A DNA stretch of 5,631 bases from Gammaproteobacteria bacterium (GTDB taxonomy: Bacteria > Pseudomonadota > Gammaproteobacteria > Pseudomonadales > Azotimanducaceae), in assembly GCA_027295975.1 (NCBI GenBank), contig JAPUJX010000407.1, positions 1-5,631 on the forward strand, read 5' to 3'. A model generated the notes under the pieces. The model had not been told where the DNA came from. It worked only from the letters and a program-made list of their open reading frames with translations, and made no database searches. The position numbers were made by a program, and so were the translations under genes. This document shows, in pieces, positions 1 to 5,481 of the stretch (within the stretch, counting starts at the first letter, position 1; each line of letters starts with the position of its first letter).

Positions 1-39
1 GTTGTGTTGGGGAACGCGCAAGCCAAAGGTGCCATCCTC
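1..39 (+). repeat. Left arm of 39-bp inverted repeat
   Basis: It begins GTTGTGTTGGGGAACGCGCA and is perfectly complementary to 528-566. Read on the minus strand it would encode the peptide EDGTFGLRVPQHN, and so would the right arm on the plus strand. One arm may therefore be a copied piece of coding sequence. Confidence 0.9.
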
Positions 40-442
40 ATACGTCTCCTCCTTGGTTGTTCTTGCGGCTTGGCCACCTCAACGAAACCCTAAGGCCAGT
101 CCTTGAGATCCATACTATCCCTTATCGTCTCCCAGCGAGAGATGCCATGTATTCAGATCAGGACGATGGCCGAGCGTCCGATCCGCGGAGTAACCCCTCA
201 GACACCATCGACCTAACCTGAGTTTTTTGGACCAAGCGGTTTGATAGAAACTGTCCGGAGCTGACACCGGTGACGTTCGATGGCCGGACGACGGCGCTCC
301 TGATCCTCGACATGATGAACCGATTTTCCTGCACACCGGAATAGGGAAACTTCAAGTTCATAACCGGGAAATCAAAATATGAAACCAGGAAAATCGTCCA
401 CGAAAAAACCCGGCTGAGGTTTTAGACACACACACCCGCCGA

Positions 443-464
443 CCGTGCAGAATCCGTGCAGAAT
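443..464 (+). repeat. Tandem duplication of an 11-bp unit
   Basis: The unit CCGTGCAGAAT occurs twice with no gap, just after an alternating AC run at about 425-433. It lies in non-coding DNA between the inverted-repeat arms. It is probably a slippage product, and no function is apparent. Confidence 0.8.
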
Positions 465-527
465 AAATCGGCTGTCCCACATTAAATTATCCAATATGTG
501 ATGAGCCCAACCTAGCCGAAAAGTCGA

Positions 528-566
528 GAGGATGGCACCTTTGGCTTGCGCGTTCCCCAACACAAC
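528..566 (-). repeat. Right arm of 39-bp inverted repeat
   Basis: This is the perfect reverse complement of 1-39. A TTG codon at 546 inside the arm is in frame with the gene starting at 609. It would add 21 residues of non-signal-like sequence, so I do not take it as the start. Confidence 0.9.
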
Positions 567-608
567 ACTAGCGTCGGCGTTGATCGGTGGTCATCTGTGG
601 AATGTGGA

Positions 609-1574
609 ATGAAAGAATTCGTGACAGTGGCGGTGACCGTGGCCGCTGCGATCCTTGCTACGGGTGGTCCGGTCGCCGCCTGGGGTGCCGCGATACCCGG
701 CCCGACCGTCGTACAGAGCACGCTACCTCCGGCGGGAATGTCGTTCAAAGACTGCGCAGACTGCCCGGAAATGGTGGTGGTTCCTGCGGGCAGTTTCACC
801 ATGGGCTCGCCCGAGTCGGAAGAGTACCGGGATATCGAGGAAGGTCCGCGACACCGGGTGACGATCCCGCGCGACTTTGCGGTAGGAATGTACGAGGTAA
901 CGCGGGAGGAGTACGCACGCTTTGTGTCGGAAACGAACCGGCCGGACCCGGACACGTGTTATGCAATTGCCTATCCCGACGGCAGACGGGTGGAGACAGC
1001 CGGCCAGAACTGGCGCAATCCAGGATTTGCGCAAGGAGAGCGCGATCCCGTGGCGTGCGTCTCTTGGGATGACGCGCAGGCCTATGCCCAATGGCTGAGC
1101 ACCGAGACGGGCAAGTCGTACCGGCTGTTGAGCGAAGCGGAATGGGAGTATGCGACACGGGCGGGGACCTCGACGGCGCGCTACGGCAGCGACGATCCGG
1201 TCCAGCAATGCGGCTACATCAGCGGGGGCGAGATCAATTACACCGACGCCTATCCGGGCGATACCGATGTCAACCAATCCTGCCGCGACAGCTATTCGTA
1301 TAGCTCCCCAGTGGGGTCCTTCCCGCCCAATCCGTTCGGTCTTTATGACATGCTGGGGAACATGTCGGAATGGACGGGCGATTGCTGGAACGAGAGTTAC
1401 GACGGCGCGCCTGGCGACGGCGGCGCCTGGACGGTCGAGAATTGCGAACAGCGGGTGTTCCGCGGCGGCTCCTGGACCAACGGGCCTAGGAGTCTGCGTG
1501 CGGCGTACCGCGACTGGCGGGCCCCCGAATATCTGACCGCCAGGCTCGGGTTCCGCATCGCCAGAACAAACTAA
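609..1574 (+). CDS. Exported SUMF1/formylglycine-generating-enzyme-like protein lacking the catalytic cysteine pair
   Basis: The 321-residue protein starts with a Sec-type signal: MKEF, then a hydrophobic stretch at about residues 5-17, with likely cleavage near residues 24-28. A single FGE-sulfatase (SUMF1/EgtB/PvdO-type) domain follows. Landmarks are MVVVPAGSFTMGS (55-67), EVTREEYARF (96-105), PVACVSWDDAQAYAQWL (147-163), YRLLSEAEWEYATRAG (171-186), NPFGLYDMLGNMSEW (241-255), RVFRGGSWTNG (282-292) and ARLGFRIAR (311-319). True formylglycine-generating enzymes oxidise a sulfatase Cys or Ser using two cysteines shortly after the GGSW motif. Here those positions are about Asn291 and Leu296, and no Cys follows residue 279, so classical FGE activity is unlikely. 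The mature chain has eight cysteines, including CADC at 49-52, which suits disulfides outside the cytoplasm. I chose ATG 609 because it places the signal peptide at the N-terminus; the in-frame TTG 546 lies in the inverted repeat. The ribosome site is weak. No sulfatase or other partner gene is nearby. The family is secure; the function is unknown. Confidence 0.9.
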   Translation: MKEFVTVAVTVAAAILATGGPVAAWGAAIPGPTVVQSTLPPAGMSFKDCADCPEMVVVPAGSFTMGSPESEEYRDIEEGPRHRVTIPRDFAVGMYEVTREEYARFVSETNRPDPDTCYAIAYPDGRRVETAGQNWRNPGFAQGERDPVACVSWDDAQAYAQWLSTETGKSYRLLSEAEWEYATRAGTSTARYGSDDPVQQCGYISGGEINYTDAYPGDTDVNQSCRDSYSYSSPVGSFPPNPFGLYDMLGNMSEWTGDCWNESYDGAPGDGGAWTVENCEQRVFRGGSWTNGPRSLRAAYRDWRAPEYLTARLGFRIARTN

Positions 1575-1842
1575 CCTCTTACATCTTTACCCCTTCACGC
1601 CTTGCGGGTTCCAAGGGGGCGACGGTCTCAGTCGACCAACTCGTCATCGCACGGAGGTTCCTGTCGTAGTTCGTCGATAGGACAGCTGTCCCTTCGGAAA
1701 ACTATATCCGCGCGTATCGACGGTGCGATCCGCCTCGGAATGATCTGCTTACAATGTTGCCACGAGCTTCGCTTGGCTAGTGAATAGGGGCATCGTTGGC
1801 AATGCCGAGATATGCGTGCGCACGGAATTCTAGTGCTCGGCA
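1575..1842. other. Intergenic stretch without recognisable content
   Basis: About 270 bp with no convincing gene on either strand. The short open frames (for example 1602-1787 + and 1628-1858 -) lack motifs and ribosome sites. A possible 6-bp stem, CCCCTT at 1590-1595 pairing with AAGGGG at 1613-1618, has a 17-nt loop and no following T-run, so I do not call it a terminator. The right part could be decayed upstream sequence of the transposase remnant at 1843, but I could not read integrase motifs in any frame. Confidence 0.4.
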
Positions 1843-2030
1843 TGGGCAGTGAGGACACGTCGAAAGTGCCTCGTCCATATGATCATGGTCGACGAGGCGC
1901 TATTTGTGCCGCGTGCCGTCAGCCTACGACCGCTGCTACAACACGATCCGCACGCATCAGTCTCTCGTAAAGGATACACCCATCCATCGTCCCGTCGAGC
2001 ATTCTGGCGCACCCACATCGCATCCTTGCC
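1843..2030 (+). pseudogene. C-terminal remnant of an IS3/IS481-type integrase-core transposase, frameshifted
   Basis: The piece matches the C-terminal end of rve-type transposases. In the frame of 1849 it reads VRTRRKCLVHMIMVDEAL, resembling the usual GSIRRECLDH-I-V--EAHL segment. After a shift at about 1902-1906 it continues in the frame of 1904 as SAYDRCYNTIRTHQSL and then KDTPIHRPVE, the typical Y-N--RTH-SL-KD-P-HR signature. The usual C-terminal end, a G-LHH-Y motif, is missing, and homology fades after about 2030. The catalytic DD(E) region upstream is absent. It is a dead fragment without activity and cannot be assigned to one IS family, since IS3 and IS481 relatives share this tail. 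It stops about 50 bp before the repeat that begins at 2084. Confidence 0.75.
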
Positions 2031-2083
2031 AAAGTGCAATAGCTACGCGAGATTCGAATCAGCGGTACACGCGGGCACGTAAT

Positions 2084-2225
2084 AGGTTCGCGCCCTGCGT
2101 GTTATTGCGGCGCGCGGATTTCGCCGGGCCAGTCAGCCGGTACGATCTTATCGTATACCCGGATATCGTTGTGAAACTCTTTGCCATCCACGGTAAACCC
2201 GCTCCTCGTCTCGGTCACACGCTCG
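2084..2225 (+). repeat. Direct repeat, copy A (3' end of the two-domain exported gene plus flank)
   Basis: It aligns without gaps to 4324-4465 at a constant offset of 2240, with 9 mismatches in 142 bases (2132, 2144, 2181, 2183, 2193, 2194, 2197, 2219, 2224). Similarity ends sharply on both sides. It contains the last 39 codons and stop of the minus-strand gene and 18 bases beyond that stop. Confidence 0.95.
2102..2221 (-). pseudogene. C-terminal fragment of a second copy of the two-domain exported protein
   Basis: Read on the minus strand, the last 39 residues run from RVTETRSGFT through EFHNDIRVYDKIVP to WPGEIRAPQ, then TAA. They match the C-terminus of the intact protein at 4342-5364 with four substitutions (Ile to Phe, Gly to Thr, Ile to Lys, Glu to Asp, intact to fragment). 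Upstream in the same frame (to 2371) the sequence no longer resembles the family and is antisense to the amidohydrolase-like fragment. About 300 residues, including signal peptide and first domain, are missing. The many non-synonymous differences suggest it came from a separate diverged paralogue, not a very recent copy of the neighbour. It should make no functional product. Confidence 0.85.
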
Positions 2226-2245
2226 GACGTGGACGACGGCGCAGT

Positions 2246-2518
2246 GCCCGCGCGCAGAATGCCGGCTACGAGAATATGATCCGCTTCTACAGAATGTACA
2301 TCGATGCGAGCGGCAAGGTTCTGATTGGCGGCGATACAAACATCGCCAAGGTGCCTGGCTCGATTGTCCATGAGGAGATGGAGATTTTCCTCGAAGAGAT
2401 GATAGCGGAGAAGTTGTTTTCTGATCTTTAGGAGCGCTGGAACATAGATGATAAGGTTGCCAAGGATTTCATACGGGCGATCTACAACACGCTCGTGTTT
2501 GGAACGACCCGGCCGTGA
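2246..2518 (+). pseudogene. C-terminal fragment, possibly of an amidohydrolase, with an in-frame amber codon
   Basis: One frame reads NMIRFYRMYIDASGKVLIGGD, then TN--KVPGSIVHEEMEIFLEEM. This looks like the last strand of a metal-dependent amidohydrolase barrel, where the Asp of a G-DT motif is normally a metal or catalytic ligand. A TAG at 2429-2431 interrupts it. The same frame then stays open for 28 codons (ERWNIDDKVAKDFIRAIYNT, then LVFG) to TGA at 2516-2518, which resembles the closing helix of amidohydrolase-2-type proteins. A TTG-to-TAG change would explain the stop. The N-terminal metal motif (H-x-H) and most of the barrel are absent. The left edge abuts the repeat ending at 2225, so the gene was cut there by a rearrangement. 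The family assignment is from memory of motif shape and is tentative; that this is a broken gene is more certain. Confidence 0.45.
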
Positions 2519-2582
2519 CTTGACGAGGTTGATTCGCCCACGGTTTCTTTCTTAGATCGGCCGTACTCGCGGGAGAGTTTCA

Positions 2583-3473
2583 ATGTTTGATGTGACTTTG
2601 AAGGAGAGCGCAGCCCGGGTAGCAGCGAATCATCCACGTATTAGGGGCGTCATCGCGGGAGCTGTGTGCGCCGCTACGCTCGCATGGTCTCCCAGCGCGC
2701 TTGCGCAGACGGCGACGCAGACTGCGGTCCGAGTTGAGCCAGGGAGCCCCGCTCCGGATTTCTCTGGCTACTGGGTGCGTCCGAATCCGGGTAGCACTCG
2801 TAATTTTCTTCCCCCGCCGAATGGACCAGGTCCAGTAATGGCCCACGCTGACGATGGCGAGTTTGACATTGGAGACCACACAAACCCCATTCTCAAGCCG
2901 CATGCGGCTCTCGCCGTTAAGGAGTTCGGGGATTTGGGCCGGGCCGGTGTACTGAAAATGCCCCCATGGTCGCTCTGCCGACCCTCGGGCGTGCTGCTGA
3001 CGCTCGTCCTCGGTGAGACCGTGCAAATTCTTCAAACTCCGAACGTAATCACGATCCTGTACCAACGCGATCACCAAGTTCGACGAGTATATCTGAACCA
3101 GCCCCACTCAACGAACCCCAGGCCAATCTGGTACGGCGAATCCGTCGGGCACTACGAAGGAGCCAACAATTTAGTTGTTGATACGATCGGGCAAAGGGCA
3201 GAAACGCCTGCCGACAAATACGGCACGCCACACAGCGAAAAGATGCGGGTGGTCGAACGCTTCTCGCTAGCCCCCGATAGGCAGTCCATACACGTCGATT
3301 TCATGGTCGAAGATCCAGAGACATTCACGACGGCGTGGTCCGCGAGAGTGACCTATCAACGGGAGAACGGTCCTCTCCAGGAAGTTGTTTGCGCCGAGAA
3401 TAATCGGGATGCGGCAACAGGAGTTACTCAAGAATTCTATGACATCCCTGTTGCCAGTAGATTCGATTATTGA
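2583..3473 (+). CDS. Sec-exported protein of an uncharacterised family (FSG-W / VGH-EG / PHSE motifs)
   Basis: A complete 296-residue protein. A GGGAGAG ribosome site at 2571-2577 lies 5 bases before ATG 2583. The N-terminus has a positive region to about residue 21, a hydrophobic core at 22-35 and an Ala-Leu-Ala signal-peptidase site near 39-41, so the mature protein probably acts in the periplasm or outside. Visible motifs are APDFSGYWVRP (57-67), PPWSLCRPSGV (127-137), VQILQTPNVITILYQ (147-161), RRVYLN (167-172), IWYGESVGHYEGANNLVVDT (182-201), TPHSEKMRVVERF (215-227) and DPETFTTAW (244-252). I recognise this pattern from exported proteins of environmental proteobacteria usually called hypothetical; I know of no established reaction. 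Two cysteines remain in the mature chain (132 and 270). No membrane segment follows the signal. It lies 64 bp after a broken gene and 15 bp before an IS6 element, so it is probably transcribed alone. Coding is secure; function is unknown. Confidence 0.88.
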   Translation: MFDVTLKESAARVAANHPRIRGVIAGAVCAATLAWSPSALAQTATQTAVRVEPGSPAPDFSGYWVRPNPGSTRNFLPPPNGPGPVMAHADDGEFDIGDHTNPILKPHAALAVKEFGDLGRAGVLKMPPWSLCRPSGVLLTLVLGETVQILQTPNVITILYQRDHQVRRVYLNQPHSTNPRPIWYGESVGHYEGANNLVVDTIGQRAETPADKYGTPHSEKMRVVERFSLAPDRQSIHVDFMVEDPETFTTAWSARVTYQRENGPLQEVVCAENNRDAATGVTQEFYDIPVASRFDY

Positions 3474-3557
3474 ATTAGGAGTTTAAACGGTACTGTCAGG
3501 TAAGAACGAAACATTCTTCGATTTGGTGCATCGTGGTTTTCCAGACCGGGGAAGCGC

Positions 3558-4254
3558 ATGCAGCCGATCTCTTTCAAACGTCATCGGTACCCGGCGGATG
3601 TCATCTGCCATGCCGTTTGGCTCAATTTCCGTTTCACACAGTCTGCGAGACGTAGAGGACCTCATGGCCCAGCGTGGGATCGAAGTCAGCTACGAGACTA
3701 TCCGCTGTTGGACACGGAAGTTCATCCGGCTTTTCGCCCAAAATATTCTACAGTCCAGAACCAAGCAGACAGCTTGTTGGTCTCTGGACGAAATGGTGGT
3801 GAAAATCGGCTGCAAACACATGTTCTTCTGGCGCGCAGTCGATGATGAAGGCGGAGGCTTGGACATGCTGGTCCAGAAGTGGCGCAACAAGGCTGCTGCG
3901 CTCAAATTGTTGAGAAAACTGCTCAAGAACCAGGGCGTACACCCGGAAACAACCGCTACGGACAAACTCGCCTCGTACCGAGCCGCTGCCGAAGTCATTG
4001 GTCTGAGAGATCGACACCGACCGGGCGGCATGCACGCCAATAATCGAGCTGAGAACTCGGATCTGGCTATTCGACGGCGGGAACGCAAACAGCAGAAATT
4101 CAAATCGCAGGGCTCAGCCCAGAGTTTTCTCGCCACCTACACCGCCGTCTACGACGCCTTCAACGTCCAGCGTCACCTGATCCGTCGATCTATTCTTCGC
4201 CTCTTTCGGACCGAGGCCCGTCGCACGTGGGCCATGGCAACTGCAGCTGTGTGA
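3558..4254 (+). pseudogene. IS6-family DDE transposase, frameshifted near the N-terminus
   Basis: The natural N-terminus starts at ATG 3558 with FKRHRYPADVICHAVWLNFRFT, matching IS6 transposases. Near 3637-3641 the similarity jumps to the frame of 3523, continuing SLRDVEDLMAQRGIEVSYETIRCWT to the TGA ending at 4254. Expected sequence is FT-x-SLRDVED, so loss of two bases in ACACxxAGTCTG accounts for the shift. The rest is well kept. The catalytic triad is visible as Asp in WSLDEMVVKIG (3787-3789), Asp in TATDKLASY (3961-3963) and Glu in NNRAENSDLAIRRRERK (4051-4053). Repaired, the protein would be about 232 residues, normal for the family. An alternative in-frame start at 3523 (243 residues) avoids the shift but replaces the conserved N-terminus with unrelated sequence. 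Known IS6 members do not use programmed frameshifting, so I call it broken. A sequencing error is possible. Confidence 0.82.
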
Positions 4255-4295
4255 TCAATTGGAAGCGCAAGAACTCATCGCGTCCGCTGTTCGTT

Positions 4296-4316
4296 AATCT
4301 GGGGTGTTGCCAGATT
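4296..4316. other. Perfect 7-bp hairpin in the right end of the IS6 element
   Basis: AATCTGG (4296-4302) pairs with CCAGATT (4310-4316) around a 7-nt loop. It lies between the transposase stop and the stop of the convergent gene at 4342. No T-run follows on either strand, so an intrinsic terminator is not supported. It may be subterminal IS structure. Confidence 0.4.
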
Positions 4317-4323
4317 GCATCAC

Positions 4324-4465
4324 AGGTTCGCGCCCTGCGTGTTATTGCGGCGCGCGGATTTCGCCGGGCCACTCAGCCGGTACAATCTTATCGTATACCC
4401 GGATATCGTTGTGAAACTCTATACCATCCACGCCAATCCCGCTCCTCGTCTCGGTCACGCGCTTG
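4324..4465 (+). repeat. Direct repeat, copy B (3' end of the intact two-domain exported gene)
   Basis: This is the partner of 2084-2225, with 133 of 142 identical bases and no gaps. It includes the last codons and TAA of the minus-strand gene and the bases just beyond, up to the right tip of the IS6 element. Together the two copies enclose about 2.1 kb that homologous recombination could delete. Confidence 0.95.
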
Positions 4466-5364
4466 CCGTCGTTCGAGAAGACGATGGTACCGGTTTCGCC
4501 CTGCTGCCAAGGCTGGTGGATCCTAATGAACTCGGTAACAAAACGGTAGTCGCCGATTTTCCGTACCGTAACCTGAGCAGGATCGTATCCGGAATTGAAG
4601 GCAGGCGTCCCGTCCCACGTTGCCCAGTACATGTTCCTCTCCGGCCGCCGCTCCGCCCGCGTCGGTTTTAATCCTCCCTTGAAGTCCTCCGGCTGGTAAC
4701 TGCCACTGATCGTAATATGTGCCCAGCCGTTGTCACCCCACGGCACGAAGACAACTGTTTCTTCGTCCATAGGAGAACGCATCAATGTCGATGCTTGCCG
4801 GTTTAGCTTCCAAGCGCCAAAATAGATATCGGACGTAGCCGCCGCATAAGGCTCGACCTTGTCATAGACGCGGATGTCCTTTTTATTGGGGTCGTCATTT
4901 CTATCGTCAAGGATCGTGCTTATCCAATTTATGCGCGTGCAGTCCTCAGAAAACTCGGTAATGGAGCTATTACCGGCCCGTTCGGGCCGATTTTCTCTGA
5001 TAGACGACGACTCTAAGGTGAAATCGTCGATCTTCTTGTATCTCGTATGCCGGGGATCCGAGCCGAATACAGGGTAGACTTTATCGTCCCAGGTCACGAA
5101 ATGATATTCAGTACGCTGTATTCCTGGGTCATCGATGCCGTTGATGCCTCCGACGCGCACCCATCCGTTGTCACCCCACGGCGCGAGGAACATCATCAGG
5201 CCCCTTTGCGGCCGGATACGCTGCGTCAGTTGCTCGTTGATCATCCACACACCGAAAAAGCAACCAGGCGGTGTTGCTGCAAAACCCGGCGCCGACATGT
5301 TCATCGCGGCGGTTATAACTCCTGCGCCTAAAAACGTCCTTCTCAGCAAGTTTCTGTGTGACAT
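4342..5364 (-). CDS. Exported protein with two tandem copies of an uncharacterised domain
   Basis: A complete 340-residue protein, with ribosome site AGGGAG at 5370-5375 (minus strand) five bases before the ATG. The N-terminus, RRTFLG at residues 8-13, a hydrophobic stretch, then PGFAA at 26-30, resembles a twin-arginine signal. Two diverged copies of one domain follow. Paired motifs are FFGVWMIN (36-43) with YFGAWKLN (181-188), APWGDNGWVRV (61-71) with VPWGDNGWAHI (207-217), TWDD (91-94) with TWDG (249-252), YKKIDDFTLES (109-119) with VRKIGDYRFVT (267-277), and KDIRVYDKVEP (162-172) with NDIRVYDKIVP (319-329). The regular strand-like pattern suggests a small beta-barrel or lipocalin-like fold, which is an inference. 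I know of no reaction for it. The only mature cysteines are 35 and 142. Its 3' end is duplicated at 2084-2225. It converges on the IS6 transposase, and a possible promoter lies at 5435-5457. Coding is secure; function is unknown. Confidence 0.9.
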   Translation of the reverse strand: MSHRNLLRRTFLGAGVITAAMNMSAPGFAATPPGCFFGVWMINEQLTQRIRPQRGLMMFLAPWGDNGWVRVGGINGIDDPGIQRTEYHFVTWDDKVYPVFGSDPRHTRYKKIDDFTLESSSIRENRPERAGNSSITEFSEDCTRINWISTILDDRNDDPNKKDIRVYDKVEPYAAATSDIYFGAWKLNRQASTLMRSPMDEETVVFVPWGDNGWAHITISGSYQPEDFKGGLKPTRAERRPERNMYWATWDGTPAFNSGYDPAQVTVRKIGDYRFVTEFIRIHQPWQQGETGTIVFSNDGKRVTETRSGIGVDGIEFHNDIRVYDKIVPAEWPGEIRAPQ

Positions 5365-5434
5365 TGCCTCTCCCTCGGTAGTGACAAATACTGCTTAGAA
5401 CTTCCGCATAAATAATTTACCACCAAATCTGTTG

Positions 5435-5457
5435 ATTATATAGGTCGACGCTGTCAA
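5435..5457 (-). promoter_or_regulatory. Possible promoter with consensus hexamers but an 11-nt spacer
   Basis: On the minus strand a perfect TTGACA (5457-5452) is followed by a perfect TATAAT (5440-5435), about 70 bp upstream of the start at 5364. The spacer is 11 nt, much shorter than the usual 16-18 nt for sigma-70. They may be one working -10 with an unrelated TTGACA, or half of a regulator site. The placement between two genes favours a real promoter region. Confidence 0.35.
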
Positions 5458-5481
5458 CCGCAGACAAAAATGGGTGCAGTC

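Larger units (their letters stand above)
1..566. other. Non-coding segment bounded by perfect 39-bp inverted repeats
   Basis: Bases 1-39 are the exact reverse complement of 528-566. The pairing stops abruptly at base 40 against base 527. The 488 bp between the arms contain only short overlapping reading frames on both strands, with no recognisable protein motif. The layout fits a small non-autonomous transposable element (MITE-like), but no target-site duplication can be tested because the left arm begins at base 1 of the window. The alternative is a contig-end artefact, in which an assembler or chimeric read folded back on a short sequence. The right arm touches the region just upstream of the gene at 609, so any promoter for that gene would lie in or next to this segment. 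I cannot assign a family. Confidence 0.5.
3489..4325 (+). mobile_element. IS6-family insertion sequence (about 0.84 kb), probably inactive
   Basis: The size and single transposase fit IS6. The left tip is placed at GGTACTGTCAGGTAA (3489-3503). The reverse complement of the right end, read from 4329, is GAACCTGTGATGCAA, matching 9 of 15 positions and sharing CTGT. The right boundary is uncertain by a few bases because those outermost bases also belong to the repeat that starts at 4324. The 8 bases left of the element (GTTTAAAC) are not repeated on the right, so no target duplication is visible. That fits a recombined or old end. Confidence 0.7.

Noticed and set aside
405..423. Stem AAAACC / GGTTTT as a terminator in the inverted-repeat segment
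   Set aside because: It is weak, AT-rich and only 6 bp, and no gene ends near it.
546..608. TTG start at 546 for the SUMF1-like gene
   Set aside because: The extra 21 residues come from the inverted-repeat arm and its flank and would bury the signal peptide. ATG 609 gives a proper signal sequence.
512..1277. Long minus-strand open frames over the SUMF1-like gene (512-955, 723-1277, 796-1158)
   Set aside because: They are antisense to a gene with clear family motifs, have no motifs of their own and no ribosome sites. They are expected by-products of high GC.
1590..1618. Terminator after the SUMF1-like gene
   Set aside because: The 6-bp stem has a 17-nt loop and no T-run.
1904..2431. A single 175-residue plus-strand protein spanning 1904-2431
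   Set aside because: Its parts belong to unrelated origins: transposase tail, antisense of the duplicated exported gene, then an amidohydrolase-like end. The continuous frame is accidental.
2580..3107. Minus-strand frame of 175 codons opposite the 2583-3473 gene
   Set aside because: It is antisense to a protein with signal peptide and family motifs, and its composition is rich in Arg and Ser, as shadow frames usually are.
3481..3488. Palindrome GTTTAAAC next to the IS6 left end as a target duplication
   Set aside because: The same 8 bases do not follow the right end, so it is not a duplication. It may be chance.
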